A DNA stretch of 64,000 nucleotides from JAVBKU01 sp031553875 (GCA_031553875.1 JAVBKU010000006.1:58419-122418), one strand, 5' to 3'. Positions 50,274 to 60,298 are shown, counted from the stretch's first letter. Notes: a model not told the origin generated them from the sequence alone. Numbers and translations are program-made.

Positions 50274-50303
50274 CCTCACGTAAACGAACAAACACAAGGC
50301 GAT

Positions 50304-51353
50304 ATGAAACTATCCGAACGATCGAGGGTGACGGTCATCAACCTGTTGGTGGCCCTTGCTATAACCATATTCGTGGACTTCTCGAATATCCTGTTCGCCA
50401 CTACGGGCATATATAAGCCGAGGCCGGGCACTCCGCCCAACTACATGCTTATACAGATGTCGTATATTTATGTGGTCGCGTTCATATTGCTTACCATAAA
50501 CACCTACCGTGACGGCCGCTCCGACGGCCGTGGATACAGCGCCCGCAAGGCTATGTACACGGTGTTCGCCACGGTCGTGTTCTTCCTGTTCGCCCCCACG
50601 TTCAGCCGCGACCTGGGAGAGTGGTCGGCGCTGGTGGCCTCCAATAAGCTGGGCTCTCCCAGGTTCATCACCCGCTTCTCTTTCGTGATGAGTGTGACCA
50701 TACTCTACGGTATCATATTCAACCTCACCTACCAGAAGCAGAAGATCACCATCGAGAACCAGCAGCTGCGCAACGAGAACCTCCAGACTCGCTACAACAT
50801 GCTCATCAGCCAGATCAATCCCCACTTCCTGTTCAACTCGCTCAACTCGCTTTCGATGCTGGTCAGAGAGAATATGAACGCCAAGGCGCTGGTGTATATC
50901 GACCGTATGTCCGATACGTTCCGCTATATCTTAAGCAGCGGCAGTTCCGGGATGACCGCCCTGAGCCAGGAGCTCGAATTCGTCGAAGCCTACAAGTACC
51001 TCCACGAGATACGCTACGACCGTAAACTGTTCGTGGATATAGAGGCCGATCCCGCCTACCGGGAGTGGCTTATTCCATCGCTGTCGCTCCAGCCGCTTAT
51101 CGAGAACGCCGTGAAGCATAATACCATAACCCTCTCCAAACCGTTGAAAATTAAGATATTCACCGATGCCGAGGGCAATCTCGTGGTATCCAACCCCATA
51201 CAGCCCAAGATGGACAGCAGTAACGGCACAGGTATCGGCCTGGCCAACCTGTCGAGCCGCTATAAGTTGCTTACGGGCAAGGAGATCACAGTGTCGGATA
51301 AGGACGGCGTGTTCACGGTGACCATGCCCCTTATCGACCCCGTCGAGGCCTAA
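50304..51353 (+). CDS. LytS/YehU-type sensor histidine kinase
   Basis: The 349-residue protein has four N-terminal membrane segments (first at residues 10-33), then the His_kinase domain with QINPHFLFNSLNSLSMLVRE (phospho-His), LQPLIENAVKHNTITL and GTGIGLANLSSRYKLL. It pairs with the LytTR regulator 17 bases downstream. Confidence 0.92.
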   Translation: MKLSERSRVTVINLLVALAITIFVDFSNILFATTGIYKPRPGTPPNYMLIQMSYIYVVAFILLTINTYRDGRSDGRGYSARKAMYTVFATVVFFLFAPTFSRDLGEWSALVASNKLGSPRFITRFSFVMSVTILYGIIFNLTYQKQKITIENQQLRNENLQTRYNMLISQINPHFLFNSLNSLSMLVRENMNAKALVYIDRMSDTFRYILSSGSSGMTALSQELEFVEAYKYLHEIRYDRKLFVDIEADPAYREWLIPSLSLQPLIENAVKHNTITLSKPLKIKIFTDAEGNLVVSNPIQPKMDSSNGTGIGLANLSSRYKLLTGKEITVSDKDGVFTVTMPLIDPVEA

Positions 51354-51370
51354 ATAAAATCATTACGGCT

Positions 51371-52129
51371 ATGAAAGTACTGATCGTTGAGGATGAAACC
51401 GCCGCCGTCGTAAACCTGCGCTCTATGCTTGGGCGTATAGAGCCGGGAGCGGAGGTAGTGGGCGCGGTGGAAAGCGTTGCTGACACGGTGGCGTGGCTGA
51501 ACGATAATCCCGCTCCCGATCTGATATTCATGGATATACACCTTGCCGACGGGCAGGCGTTTCGGATATTCGACCAGGTGGAGGTCACCTCTGTGGTGAT
51601 ATTCGCCACGGCCTATGACGAGTATGCGCTTGAGGCCTTCAAGGTCAACAGCATAGATTATCTACTCAAGCCCATCAAGGAAGAGGAATTGCGCCGCGCT
51701 GTTGACAAATTCAAGCGTTTCGCCCCCGCCGAGCGTGCCGAATACGCCGGGCATACCTCGGCTCATCTGTCGGGTCTTTCGGGGCGCGGCGCGACCACAT
51801 TCCTGGTATACGTAAAGGATAAGCTCCGCCCGCTGGGGACAGAAGAGATCGCGTTCTTCTACATCTTCGAGGACAAGGTGTGGGCCTACACTTTCGAGGG
51901 GGAGAAGCTGCCGTTGGACAAGTCGCTCGACACAATCGCGGGAATGCTCTCCGAGAACGATTTTTTCAGGGCTAACAGGCAGTTTATCGCCTCCCGCAAG
52001 GCCATAAAAGATATGACCGTGTGGTTCGGCAGCCGCCTGTCGCTCAACCTCACCGTAACCCCTCCCGAGCGGATCATTATCAGCCGGGCCAAGGTGTCGG
52101 AGTTCAAACGCTGGCTCTCTGAGAGATAG
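51371..52129 (+). CDS. LytTR response regulator
   Basis: The 252-residue protein has a receiver domain (KVLIVEDETAAVVNLRSML, phospho-Asp in DLIFMDIHLADGQAF, VIFATAYDEYALEAFKVNSI) and a C-terminal LytTR domain (FFRANRQFIASRKAIKDM, WFGSRLSLNLTVTPPER). It probably binds promoter DNA of nearby genes, perhaps the outer-membrane protein that follows. Confidence 0.92.
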   Translation: MKVLIVEDETAAVVNLRSMLGRIEPGAEVVGAVESVADTVAWLNDNPAPDLIFMDIHLADGQAFRIFDQVEVTSVVIFATAYDEYALEAFKVNSIDYLLKPIKEEELRRAVDKFKRFAPAERAEYAGHTSAHLSGLSGRGATTFLVYVKDKLRPLGTEEIAFFYIFEDKVWAYTFEGEKLPLDKSLDTIAGMLSENDFFRANRQFIASRKAIKDMTVWFGSRLSLNLTVTPPERIIISRAKVSEFKRWLSER

Positions 52130-52174
52130 CGGGGGTGCCTGATCCTGCCCAAAACAGCCACTTTTGCGCGATAT

Positions 52175-52203
52175 GGCAGGCCTTTCGTATTGTGAGGCCT
52201 GCC
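52175..52203 (+). terminator. Terminator after LytTR regulator
   Basis: GGCAGGCCT and AGGCCTGCC form a perfect stem followed by TTTTATTT. Confidence 0.8.
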
Positions 52204-52386
52204 TTTTATTTATGTTCCCGAAGCTTTTGCCGTTAGCAAGGACCGCGGCTATCCTTTCCAGCAGCCGGTAGAGGCCCGATTATAGCGTTTCGCACCCTTA
52301 ATTATCCGTTTGGGAGATGATATATGTCGGACATATTCACAAAATTGCGATATTTGTGCGCGGGCATTAAAGCCTGTTCTCTAAGT

Positions 52387-55311
52387 ATGAAATACGGCAC
52401 TTTTTTGAGGGTGATAGCGGTAAGCGTTATGTGTTGCGCATTATTGGCCGGCACGGCTTCCGCACAGGGTACGACGGGAGGCGGAACCCAGGGGCGTCAG
52501 CAGGCGACTCCGGGGATGGGAGTTATAACCGGTACCATTACCGGGGGGGATAGTGCTACCCCGCTTATCGGTACAACGGTTGAACTCACCCCCAAGGGCG
52601 GCGCTCCCGCGGATAAGAAGGTCATGGTGTCGGGAGAGGGCGGCAGGTTTGCCTTCAGGGACATTAAATATGGCGTCTACACCGTTAAAATAACACACCT
52701 CGGCTATGGCCCCTGGACAAAAGAGGTGACCCTCAACAGCTCCGTGGAGAGGTTGCAGGTGAAACTTAAAGAGGCGGTAGAGAATATACAGGAGGTGGTG
52801 GTCGATACTTATGCCCTGCGCACCTCGCAGAAGGGCGACACCCTCGTGTATAACGCCAATTCGTTCAAGGTGTCCAAGGATTCAGATACTGAGACGCTCA
52901 TATCGAAGATGCCGGGCATCACCGTGGGCACCGACGGCAAGGTGGAGGCACAGGGCGAGCAGGTCAAGAAGGTATTGGTCGACGGGCGTGAGTTCTTCGG
53001 CGATGACGTGACCTCCGCCATACGTAACCTTCCCGCCGAGGCTGTGGCCAAGATCGAGGTGTTCAACAAGTTGAGCGACCAGGCGCAGTTCACCGGCGTG
53101 GACGACGGTGAGGGAGTGAAAGCCATCAATATCGTCACCAAGCCCAATATGCGCAACGGCCAGTTTGGCCGTATATACGCGGGCTACGGCTATGATGACA
53201 AGTACATCGCCGGGGGTAACGTCAATATCTTCAAGGGCGACTCGCGCATCTCGCTTATCGGGATGGCCAACAATATTAACCAGCAGAACTTCTCTACCGA
53301 CGACATTCTGGGCGTGGTGGGCTCGGGCAGCGGCAGCGGCCGCGGCCGCGGAGGGCAGGGTGGCCGCAGAGGCGGCGGCGGTGGCGGCGGAGGATACCGC
53401 CGCAACGACGCGGGCGACTTTATGGTGGGGGCGCAGAACGGCGTGTCGACCGTAGGCTCGTTCGGAGTCAACTATACCGACAAGTGGGGCAAGAAGGTGG
53501 AGGCCCAGGCCAGCTACTTCTTCAACACTACCGACAACTATAACCGCACGCTCACCGACCGCGAATATTTCCTGGGCGACAACTCCGTGCAGAAACAGTT
53601 GTACCGAGATACCACCATCAACCGCTCGACCAACTACAACCACCGTTTCAACGCCAAGATCGACTATAAGATCAACGACAACAACTCGATCATGATCCGC
53701 CCGCAGGCCAGTGTGCAGTCGTATAGCCGCAGGGGCAGCTCCGACGGGATGAATATGTTCCAGGATACCGACGGCAGTACGGAACTGCTCAACATACTCA
53801 AGGATATAAGCAAGTCGAAAAATTCTGGCTACAACATGTCGATATTCACCATTTACCGACACAAGTTCGGTAACTCGGGGCGTAATATGACCGTGGATTT
53901 CTCGGCCAATAAAAGCAAGAACGACGGGACCAGCTATCAGGATACGGAGATAGAGTACTTCAATCCGGCCAAAGACAGCCTCCTGAGGCAGGACCTCGAT
54001 AATAATACGAACAGTTACAGGCTTGGTGGTAGCGTGATGTACTCCGAACCCCTGAGCAAGGTCTCTCAACTCAACCTGTCGTATCGTATAAATTACAACT
54101 ACTCAGATGTCGACCGCAAATCGTACCTCTGGAATGTGAATGACCAGCAGTATGACTTCAACAGCGACCTCTCCAATACCTACAACAGTGGTTACCTGAC
54201 ACATCGCGTAGGGCCCGGGTACAGGCTCAATAACGAGAAGGCCACCGTTGTAGCCAACGTCTACTACCAGAGGGCGACCCTTCAGGGCGACCAGACCTAT
54301 CCCGCGATCACCTCGCCCGAGATGTCGGCCGAGTTCAACAACGTGGTGTACATGGGTATGCTCCACTACCGTTTCTCGAAGACCAGGTCGATCCGCATGT
54401 TCCTGCGTTCGTACACCAATAACCCCTCTGTGAAGCAGTTGCAGGACGTGCTGGACATCTCCAACCCCCTGTCGGTGTCGGTGGGTAACAAGAACCTCGA
54501 CCCTGTGTACGCCAATATGGGACATTTCCACTACGTGTCGTCGAACGTCGACAAGGGAACCACATTCATGGTTATGGGGGGCGTGACCAACCAGATGAAC
54601 TATATCGCCAACGACGTCATAATCGCCGAGACCGACGGTACAGTGGTGCCCGTCGACGGACACGACCCCGTGGTGCTGTCGCGCGGTGCGCAGTTCTCCC
54701 AGCCGGTGAATATGGACGGCTACTGGAACGCCCAGGCCGGTATCAGCTACGGTATGCCCATAAAGCCCGTGAAATGTAACTTCAACATGCTCGGACGCGT
54801 GGCCTATACCGGTACGCCGAGTATCCTCAACGGGGTGACCAACAAGACCAACACTATTACCTACACCGCGGGCCTCGTGCTGGGCAGCAATATAAGCGAG
54901 AAGGTCGATTTCACCCTTATGTACGACGCGGGGTACAACACCGCCCGCAACAGCGTGCGTAAGGAGGCCAATAACGACTACTTCAATCAGGTGGCCCGTG
55001 GGCGCTTCAAGATCGAGGTGTGGAAGGGTTTCACCGTGCAGGGTGACGCCACATACAGCTTCTACCGCGGTATCACCGACACCTTCACGCAGGACATCCT
55101 GCTCTGTAACGCCTTCATAGGCAAGAAATTCCTCAAGAACAAGAGGGCCGAGATCACAGTGGGCGTGTACGATATATTCGACCAGAATAAGAGTTTCGCG
55201 CGTAACGTGACGGATACCTACATTGAGAACGTAACGTCCAATACGATGGGCCGTTACTGGGGTATAAACCTGAGTTATAACCTGCGTAATTTCAAGGTGG
55301 CCAAGAAATAG
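52387..55311 (+). CDS. Outer-membrane beta-barrel protein with carboxypeptidase-like domain
   Basis: From the ATG at 52387 this is a 974-residue protein: signal peptide (FLRVIAVSVMCCALLAGTAS), a CarboxypepD_reg-like domain (GVITGTITGGDSATPLIGTT), a plug-like region (KDSDTETLISKMPGITVGTD, VLVDGREFFGDDVTSAIRN), and a large beta barrel ending in a strand with NLRNFKVAKK. It has no SusD partner. A Gly/Arg-rich tract spans about residues 316-340 (GSGSGRGRGGQGGRRGGGGG). It may be a TonB-linked importer or a structural barrel. Confidence 0.85.
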   Translation: MKYGTFLRVIAVSVMCCALLAGTASAQGTTGGGTQGRQQATPGMGVITGTITGGDSATPLIGTTVELTPKGGAPADKKVMVSGEGGRFAFRDIKYGVYTVKITHLGYGPWTKEVTLNSSVERLQVKLKEAVENIQEVVVDTYALRTSQKGDTLVYNANSFKVSKDSDTETLISKMPGITVGTDGKVEAQGEQVKKVLVDGREFFGDDVTSAIRNLPAEAVAKIEVFNKLSDQAQFTGVDDGEGVKAINIVTKPNMRNGQFGRIYAGYGYDDKYIAGGNVNIFKGDSRISLIGMANNINQQNFSTDDILGVVGSGSGSGRGRGGQGGRRGGGGGGGGYRRNDAGDFMVGAQNGVSTVGSFGVNYTDKWGKKVEAQASYFFNTTDNYNRTLTDREYFLGDNSVQKQLYRDTTINRSTNYNHRFNAKIDYKINDNNSIMIRPQASVQSYSRRGSSDGMNMFQDTDGSTELLNILKDISKSKNSGYNMSIFTIYRHKFGNSGRNMTVDFSANKSKNDGTSYQDTEIEYFNPAKDSLLRQDLDNNTNSYRLGGSVMYSEPLSKVSQLNLSYRINYNYSDVDRKSYLWNVNDQQYDFNSDLSNTYNSGYLTHRVGPGYRLNNEKATVVANVYYQRATLQGDQTYPAITSPEMSAEFNNVVYMGMLHYRFSKTRSIRMFLRSYTNNPSVKQLQDVLDISNPLSVSVGNKNLDPVYANMGHFHYVSSNVDKGTTFMVMGGVTNQMNYIANDVIIAETDGTVVPVDGHDPVVLSRGAQFSQPVNMDGYWNAQAGISYGMPIKPVKCNFNMLGRVAYTGTPSILNGVTNKTNTITYTAGLVLGSNISEKVDFTLMYDAGYNTARNSVRKEANNDYFNQVARGRFKIEVWKGFTVQGDATYSFYRGITDTFTQDILLCNAFIGKKFLKNKRAEITVGVYDIFDQNKSFARNVTDTYIENVTSNTMGRYWGINLSYNLRNFKVAKK

Positions 55312-55721
55312 CCTTCGCGGCCGGCCATGTGCTGGCGCCAGATGGCCGCGAAAGAGGAACGATATCCCGCGAAGTTTTCCGGTGGCGGGCGGGGATAATA
55401 TCCCGAAGCCGCTTCAGAGGCGGCCAGGAAGTACAGACGAACAAAGTGTTGTTAGGAGGCGGTAAGCGCGCCTGTCAGTTACGCGCTTTCCGTATGCGGC
55501 GGCGGCCGGAGGAAAACCTCCGGCCGCCGTGTTTTCTTGCGAACCTCATTAAGTTCTACTTTTCTTGAATACGTTTCGATAGTTAGGGCTTACGCAGCAG
55601 GCCCATCAGCCCGCAGCCACGCCCTGCGCAGGGCTGATTTAACGCTATACAGCTTATTTTACCCCTGCGTTGGCTGCGGACTAAATTAGAGAGTTGTAAC
55701 GATACTGTTTAGGCCTTTTAA
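55312..55721. other. 410-base intergenic region, hairpins only
   Basis: No credible gene. It contains a CGCGGCC/GGCCGCG hairpin at 55316-55350, the terminator at 55501-55528, and an inverted GCCCTGCGCAGGGC at about 55621-55634. The two flanking genes converge. Confidence 0.55.
55501..55528 (+). terminator. Terminator downstream of outer-membrane protein
   Basis: GGCGGCCGGAGG and CCTCCGGCCGCC form a perfect 12-bp stem with an AAAA loop and a GTGTTTTCTT tail. Confidence 0.8.
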
Positions 55722-56735
55722 TCACAGCCCCTTAAGAGCCGAGAAGCGCTTTTCCCCCAGCATGTATCGGACTATTATACTGCGCCGGAAGATATTCGCC
55801 GGGCGGGTCACGCAGTTTTTCTGTATCTCCTCGCGCTGGACCTTTAGCTCCTTATGCCATTTGTAGAAATCCTTGTGGGCCGACATTATGGCGCTCACGA
55901 ACGTTATGCGTCCCTGCAGCAGGAACGCCAGGGCCGATGCCCCGTCGAACAACTTGCGCACGAAAAGCGTTATGCTGAAACCTTTAGGGGCCAGGTTCTT
56001 ATAGAGCATCGCCAGATTGTTGCGGTAGTTGAGGTATATCTTGTAGGGGGTATTGTTGGGCAGAGTACCGCCACCGAGGTGGTACACTTTGCTTGCCGGC
56101 TCGACCATGATCTTATGCCCCGCCAGGAGGGCCCTCCAGCAGAAGTCGATCTCCTCCATATGGGCGAAGAATTTGCCGTCGAAGCCTCCGAGCTCATGGA
56201 ATACCTTCCCGCGTACTATCATACATGCACCAGAGGCCCAGAACACCTCCCTGCGGTCGTCGTACTGCCCGTGGTCTTTCTCCACGAGGGATAGTATACG
56301 ACCGCGGCAGAAGGGGTAACCGAGGTAGTCGATAAAGCCGCCGCTGCCGCCGGCATACTCGAAGCGGTCCGGTGAGACTACCGAAAGTATCTTGGGCGCC
56401 GCAGCCGCCACGTCGCGATGGGCGTTCATGAGCTTCACCAGAGGGGTTACCCACCCGGGAGCGGGCTCCACGTCAGAATTGAGCAGTATGTAGTAGTCGC
56501 TGTCGACCAACTTCAGGGTGCGGTTGTAGCCCTCGGCATAGCCGTAATTCTTGTCAAGCGAGATGACCGTAATGCCGCTGAAATGCCGTGAGAGGAAATC
56601 CACGGAGTCGTCGTCGGAGCCGTTGTCGGCCACGATGATACCCACATCCTCGGGCGTATTGGCGATGACCGAGGGCAGGAAACGGCGCAGGTGCTCGACC
56701 CCGTTCCAGTTGAGTATGACGATCTTGGTTGTCAT
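55722..56735 (-). CDS. GT2 family glycosyltransferase
   Basis: The 337-residue protein has the GT-A start (KIVILNWNGVEHLRRFLPSV), IIVADNGSDDDSVDFL, the DxD-like LLNSDVEPAPGWV, and HMEEIDFCWRALLAGHKIMV near the acceptor site. This is the rhamnosyltransferase-like branch often used in LPS or capsule synthesis. Its start overlaps the stop of the upstream acyltransferase (TAATG). Confidence 0.9.
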   Translation of the reverse strand: MTTKIVILNWNGVEHLRRFLPSVIANTPEDVGIIVADNGSDDDSVDFLSRHFSGITVISLDKNYGYAEGYNRTLKLVDSDYYILLNSDVEPAPGWVTPLVKLMNAHRDVAAAAPKILSVVSPDRFEYAGGSGGFIDYLGYPFCRGRILSLVEKDHGQYDDRREVFWASGACMIVRGKVFHELGGFDGKFFAHMEEIDFCWRALLAGHKIMVEPASKVYHLGGGTLPNNTPYKIYLNYRNNLAMLYKNLAPKGFSITLFVRKLFDGASALAFLLQGRITFVSAIMSAHKDFYKWHKELKVQREEIQKNCVTRPANIFRRSIIVRYMLGEKRFSALKGL

Positions 56736-57661
56736 TATTCCTGAGAGGATTCACCGGTTGGGTCCGGCTCTGTTTTACGTCTTTTGTGCTTCCACCTCCG
56801 GTGCGACCACATCCACAGTTCGGGGGTTTCGCGGATCATGCTCTCGAGGTGATGTACATAGCGTTCCATTATTTCGTGTTCGGTGAGGTCGTCCACGCCG
56901 TTGTATATTTCGATGAAGCGCGAGGTATAATAGCCCCTTTTAAGTTTAGTTATGTGGAGGAAGAATACCGGCATACGAAATCTGGTCGCCATCTTGCCCA
57001 TTCCTGCGAAAAACGGCGTATCCTGCCCCAGAAAATCGTACCAGTGTCTGCGTTCGAATATGGGCGGGGTCTGGTCGCCTATCATGGCCACCACGGCAGG
57101 TTGCGCCCCTTTGCGCGATAGCAGGACCATCTCCCTCATTACGTCGTGCATAGGCACGGGCCTGACCCCGAAACGCGAACGCAGGTGGCGGTAGAAGCGA
57201 TCGAAGACCTCGTTATGTACCGGGCGGTAGACGGCCTGCACCTCGTGGTCGACGAACAGGCTGAAACCCACGGTATACTCCCACGATCCGTAGTGGGCCA
57301 TGGCGGCTATCCAACTGCGGCCTTTGATAGTGGCTTCTGTCTGATCGACGTTTTCGTAGACGAACCTGCGGCGCATCGCCTTTTCGGAAATTACCGTAAG
57401 GTAGAACGTGTCGACGAATACTTCGGCCAGGTGGCGGTAGAAACGCCGCTCTATCCCCATACGCTCCTCGTCGCTCTTCTCGGGGAAAGATCTTGTGAGA
57501 TTACTCCTCGTAATGTTCACCCTGTAACCCACCACCTTGTAGAGGAAGAAATATATCACTTCGGCCACCCCGTAGTAAAGCACCCGGTAGGGCAGGCACC
57601 CCACGGCCTTGCTCGCTCCCAGCAGGAGGTAGAAGCATATATCGTTCCATAGTTTTTTCAT
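56735..57661 (-). CDS. LpxL/HtrB-type lipid A acyltransferase
   Basis: The 308-residue protein (from the ATG at 57661) has an N-terminal hydrophobic anchor, the catalytic HxxxxE segment in AAMAHYGSWEYTVG and QAVYRPVHNEVFDRFYRHL, and FFLHITKLKRGYYTSRF. These fit the lysophospholipid/late lipid A acyltransferase family. It ends with a basic tail. A GTG at 57688 would add 9 residues. Confidence 0.88.
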   Translation of the reverse strand: MKKLWNDICFYLLLGASKAVGCLPYRVLYYGVAEVIYFFLYKVVGYRVNITRSNLTRSFPEKSDEERMGIERRFYRHLAEVFVDTFYLTVISEKAMRRRFVYENVDQTEATIKGRSWIAAMAHYGSWEYTVGFSLFVDHEVQAVYRPVHNEVFDRFYRHLRSRFGVRPVPMHDVMREMVLLSRKGAQPAVVAMIGDQTPPIFERRHWYDFLGQDTPFFAGMGKMATRFRMPVFFLHITKLKRGYYTSRFIEIYNGVDDLTEHEIMERYVHHLESMIRETPELWMWSHRRWKHKRRKTEPDPTGESSQE

Positions 57662-57774
57662 GGTGCGTCTTTTGTCGTTAGGTATCACGCCGTTACGCCC
57701 TGTAGCGGATACCGTGCGGTATAAGCAGCGCGGGTTAGGGCCCGGCCCCCGCTACCGTATTTTACAGGGGTATG

Positions 57775-58554
57775 TTACCCGATATTTTTCTTTACGTCGT
57801 CGTATATTTTCGGAGAGGAGGCTATGATCTCGCCGCCGAAGATGTAGTTGTCTCCGCCCGAATAATCTGTAACGACCGCTCCCGCGCGCAGTGCAATAAA
57901 GGCTCCCGCAGCCACGTCCCACGAAGCCAATTTGGCCTGAAAGTAGGCGTCGAAACGCCCGCAGGCCACATACACTAAGTCGGCCGTGGCAGAGCCCAGG
58001 CGGCGTATGCCGTTGGTGTTCTTCTGGAAGAAAGCGGCCACCTCGAGGAAATTTTCCACCGAGTTGAGCACGTTATACGACAGCCCCACTGCCACCAGAG
58101 CGTTCTCCAGTTTGTCGGTAGGAGCAACGCTTATCTTGCAGTCGTTCATGTAGGCGTCCGAGCCTTCCCAAGCGTAGAACATCTCCTTATGGGTCACCTC
58201 GTAGACCACGCCCACGACCGTCTTCTCGCCCTCGTTGAGCGCTATGCTGACGCAGTAGGGGGGTAGGCCGTGGATGAAATTGGTGGTGCCGTCGAGGGGG
58301 TCGATGATCCATGTGAGCTGCTCGTTGCCACGAGCCGCCGTGCCTTCCTCGGTGATAAAACCGCTGTCGGGCAACAACTCGCGCAGGCCGGCCACGATCA
58401 TCTTCTCGGCCTCCTTGTCTACATAGGAGACCATGTTTTGCACTCCCTTGAATTCGACGCGGTCGAAGCAAAAGCCCTCGCGTTGTGAGGCTATGTATTC
58501 TCCCGCACGGCGGGCGATGTCCTGTACCTTAAAGCATATCGACTTGTAATCCAT
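57775..58554 (-). CDS. Inositol monophosphatase family protein
   Basis: The 259-residue protein has the metal-binding EEGTAARG region, IDPLDGTTNFIHGLPPYCVS and WDVAAGAFIALRAGAVVTD. These are the three IMPase motifs. The substrate could be inositol phosphate, histidinol phosphate or a nucleotide. Confidence 0.9.
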   Translation of the reverse strand: MDYKSICFKVQDIARRAGEYIASQREGFCFDRVEFKGVQNMVSYVDKEAEKMIVAGLRELLPDSGFITEEGTAARGNEQLTWIIDPLDGTTNFIHGLPPYCVSIALNEGEKTVVGVVYEVTHKEMFYAWEGSDAYMNDCKISVAPTDKLENALVAVGLSYNVLNSVENFLEVAAFFQKNTNGIRRLGSATADLVYVACGRFDAYFQAKLASWDVAAGAFIALRAGAVVTDYSGGDNYIFGGEIIASSPKIYDDVKKNIG

Positions 58555-58579
58555 ATCGTTGTGTTTGTTGGAATGGGGG

Positions 58580-59296
58580 CTATTCTTCTCCCTCTGATCC
58601 TGTATCTTCCTGTTCTGTTTTACCCACGTTCTCGCCCGCCACCACTATCACGAACTCCCCCTTGGGGGCGTGGGCAGAGAAATGGGCTATGACTTCGGCG
58701 AGGGTGCCGCGCACGGTCTGCTCGAATTTCTTGCTCAGTTCGCGCGATACCGATACTCTTCTCTGCGGAGAGAAGTGCTCGGAGAGCTGGGTGAGGGTCT
58801 TAATCAAGCGGAACGGCGACTCGTAGAGAATGACCGTATAGCCCAGCGAGGCGAGCTCCGTGAGGCGCTTCACCCTGCCTTTTTTCTGCGGCAGGAAGCC
58901 CTCGAAGAAGAATCTGTCGCACGGGAAACCGCTATTCACAAGGGCGGGGACGAAAGCCGTCGCCCCGGGCAGCGTTTCCACCTCCAGGCCCATCTCCACG
59001 CACTTGCGCACCAAGAGGAACCCAGGGTCGGAGATACCGGGCGTACCGGCGTCGGATACCAGCCCCACGTTCTCGCCCCCGGCTATGCGCGAAGCTATGG
59101 CCTCCACAGCGGCGTGTTCGTTGAACTTGTGATGGGAGAACATGCGCTTCTCGATGCCCAGATGGCGCAGGAGCACCGCCGTGGTACGCGTGTCCTCGGC
59201 CAGGATGACGTCAACCATTTTCAACGTCGATATTCCCCGGAGGGTGATATCCTCGAGGTTGCCTATCGGGGTGGGGATGACGTAGAGTTTGGCCAT
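58580..59296 (-). CDS. rsmI: 16S rRNA 2'-O-ribose C1402 methyltransferase
   Basis: The 238-residue protein has LYVIPTPIGNLEDITLRGIS, ILAEDTRTTAVLLRHLGI, GLVSDAGTPGISDPGFLLVR and LPGATAFVPALVNSGFPCDR, the classic RsmI/YraL motifs. It methylates C1402 of 16S rRNA using SAM. The C-terminus is acidic. Confidence 0.95.
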   Translation of the reverse strand: MAKLYVIPTPIGNLEDITLRGISTLKMVDVILAEDTRTTAVLLRHLGIEKRMFSHHKFNEHAAVEAIASRIAGGENVGLVSDAGTPGISDPGFLLVRKCVEMGLEVETLPGATAFVPALVNSGFPCDRFFFEGFLPQKKGRVKRLTELASLGYTVILYESPFRLIKTLTQLSEHFSPQRRVSVSRELSKKFEQTVRGTLAEVIAHFSAHAPKGEFVIVVAGENVGKTEQEDTGSEGEE

Positions 59297-59329
59297 GCGG
59301 GCGGTATGTGCGGGAATGTATGCAGGTGG

Positions 59330-60298
59330 TTATTTCAACCTCTTTTCCAGAAGATCCATAAGGATGATTACGCCCTCGCAGTCGGGATTCAGACCGCTGA
59401 AATTCTCGTGGATATATATCAGGGCATCGTCCAGGTCGGTGAAAGCGCCCAACTCCTCCACCGCCTTGTCGTAGGTGGAGATGTCGCCGCTGAATAGGTC
59501 GCGCACAATGATAAAACGCTCGTTGGCGGCTATCGAGTGGCGCAGGTCGCGGCTCGACAGCTGCGAGCGGGCCATGGTATCGTACTGGCTGTCGCGGCCC
59601 GGGAGGCTCTCGCCTATGGTGGGGCGCATATTCATGCCCATCACTTCGCCCAGTACGCTCTTAGCGGCGGGAGAGGTGTGAGGGGCCGTTTCTTTGGCCG
59701 TTTCGTCTGTAGTGGGTTGCTCCGCCGGAGACGCCCCGGGTTCTTCGGAGCTTGCAGGCTCATCGGGGGCGGAGGATACCGATATAGTGGTAGTTTCTAT
59801 GACGATCTGCACCTCTTCGTCCTGCTCTGTGGGGGCTTCGTCCTCGTTTGCCGGAACTTCGGGGGCGGTTTGCTGCGCGGGGATATCTTCCTCGCTCTCG
59901 ACCCCGGCGGGAACGGCGATATTTACCGGCTCCTCGTCGCCATAGAGCGACATTATGACGCTGCGGCTTATGGGCTTGCGTATCTGCGGAGAGGGAGTAT
60001 CTTTAACAGTCTCGTCCTCGGTGGGTCGTTCCCCGGCGGCATCCGCTCCGGCAGTGTCTGTGGCTCTCTCCTGTGCCTCTCCCGCAGTCGGCAGTTCGAA
60101 TATGGTCTCGGGAGCGGTACAGTTCGATGCGGCGTCAGAGGACGCGCAACCCTCCTTGCCTGAAAACATCACGGCCTCGTAGAGGTCTTTTAATTTACCC
60201 AGTACTATGGCGCGCTCGATCTCGCTCACGCCGCCGTCCCATCCGGAGATCATCTCCCCGATACGGTTTATCTCTTTTTTTAAATCCGAAGGATTCAT
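59330..60298 (-). CDS. Acidic hypothetical protein with conserved ends
   Basis: The 322-residue protein has a short N-terminal helix (DLKKEINRIGEMISGWDGGV, SEIERAIVLGKLKDLYEAVM), a long Pro/Thr/Glu/Ala-rich middle (residues 60-220, low complexity) and a conserved C-terminal 100 residues (GESLPGRDSQYDT, NERFIIVRDLFSGDISTYDK, LMDLLEKRLK). No signal or membrane segment. Function unknown; the plan suggests two folded parts joined by a flexible linker. Confidence 0.8.
   Translation of the reverse strand: MNPSDLKKEINRIGEMISGWDGGVSEIERAIVLGKLKDLYEAVMFSGKEGCASSDAASNCTAPETIFELPTAGEAQERATDTAGADAAGERPTEDETVKDTPSPQIRKPISRSVIMSLYGDEEPVNIAVPAGVESEEDIPAQQTAPEVPANEDEAPTEQDEEVQIVIETTTISVSSAPDEPASSEEPGASPAEQPTTDETAKETAPHTSPAAKSVLGEVMGMNMRPTIGESLPGRDSQYDTMARSQLSSRDLRHSIAANERFIIVRDLFSGDISTYDKAVEELGAFTDLDDALIYIHENFSGLNPDCEGVIILMDLLEKRLK

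Noticed and set aside
52882..54069. 395-codon minus-strand frame opposite the barrel protein
   Set aside because: Antisense shadow with low-complexity His/Val-rich translation.
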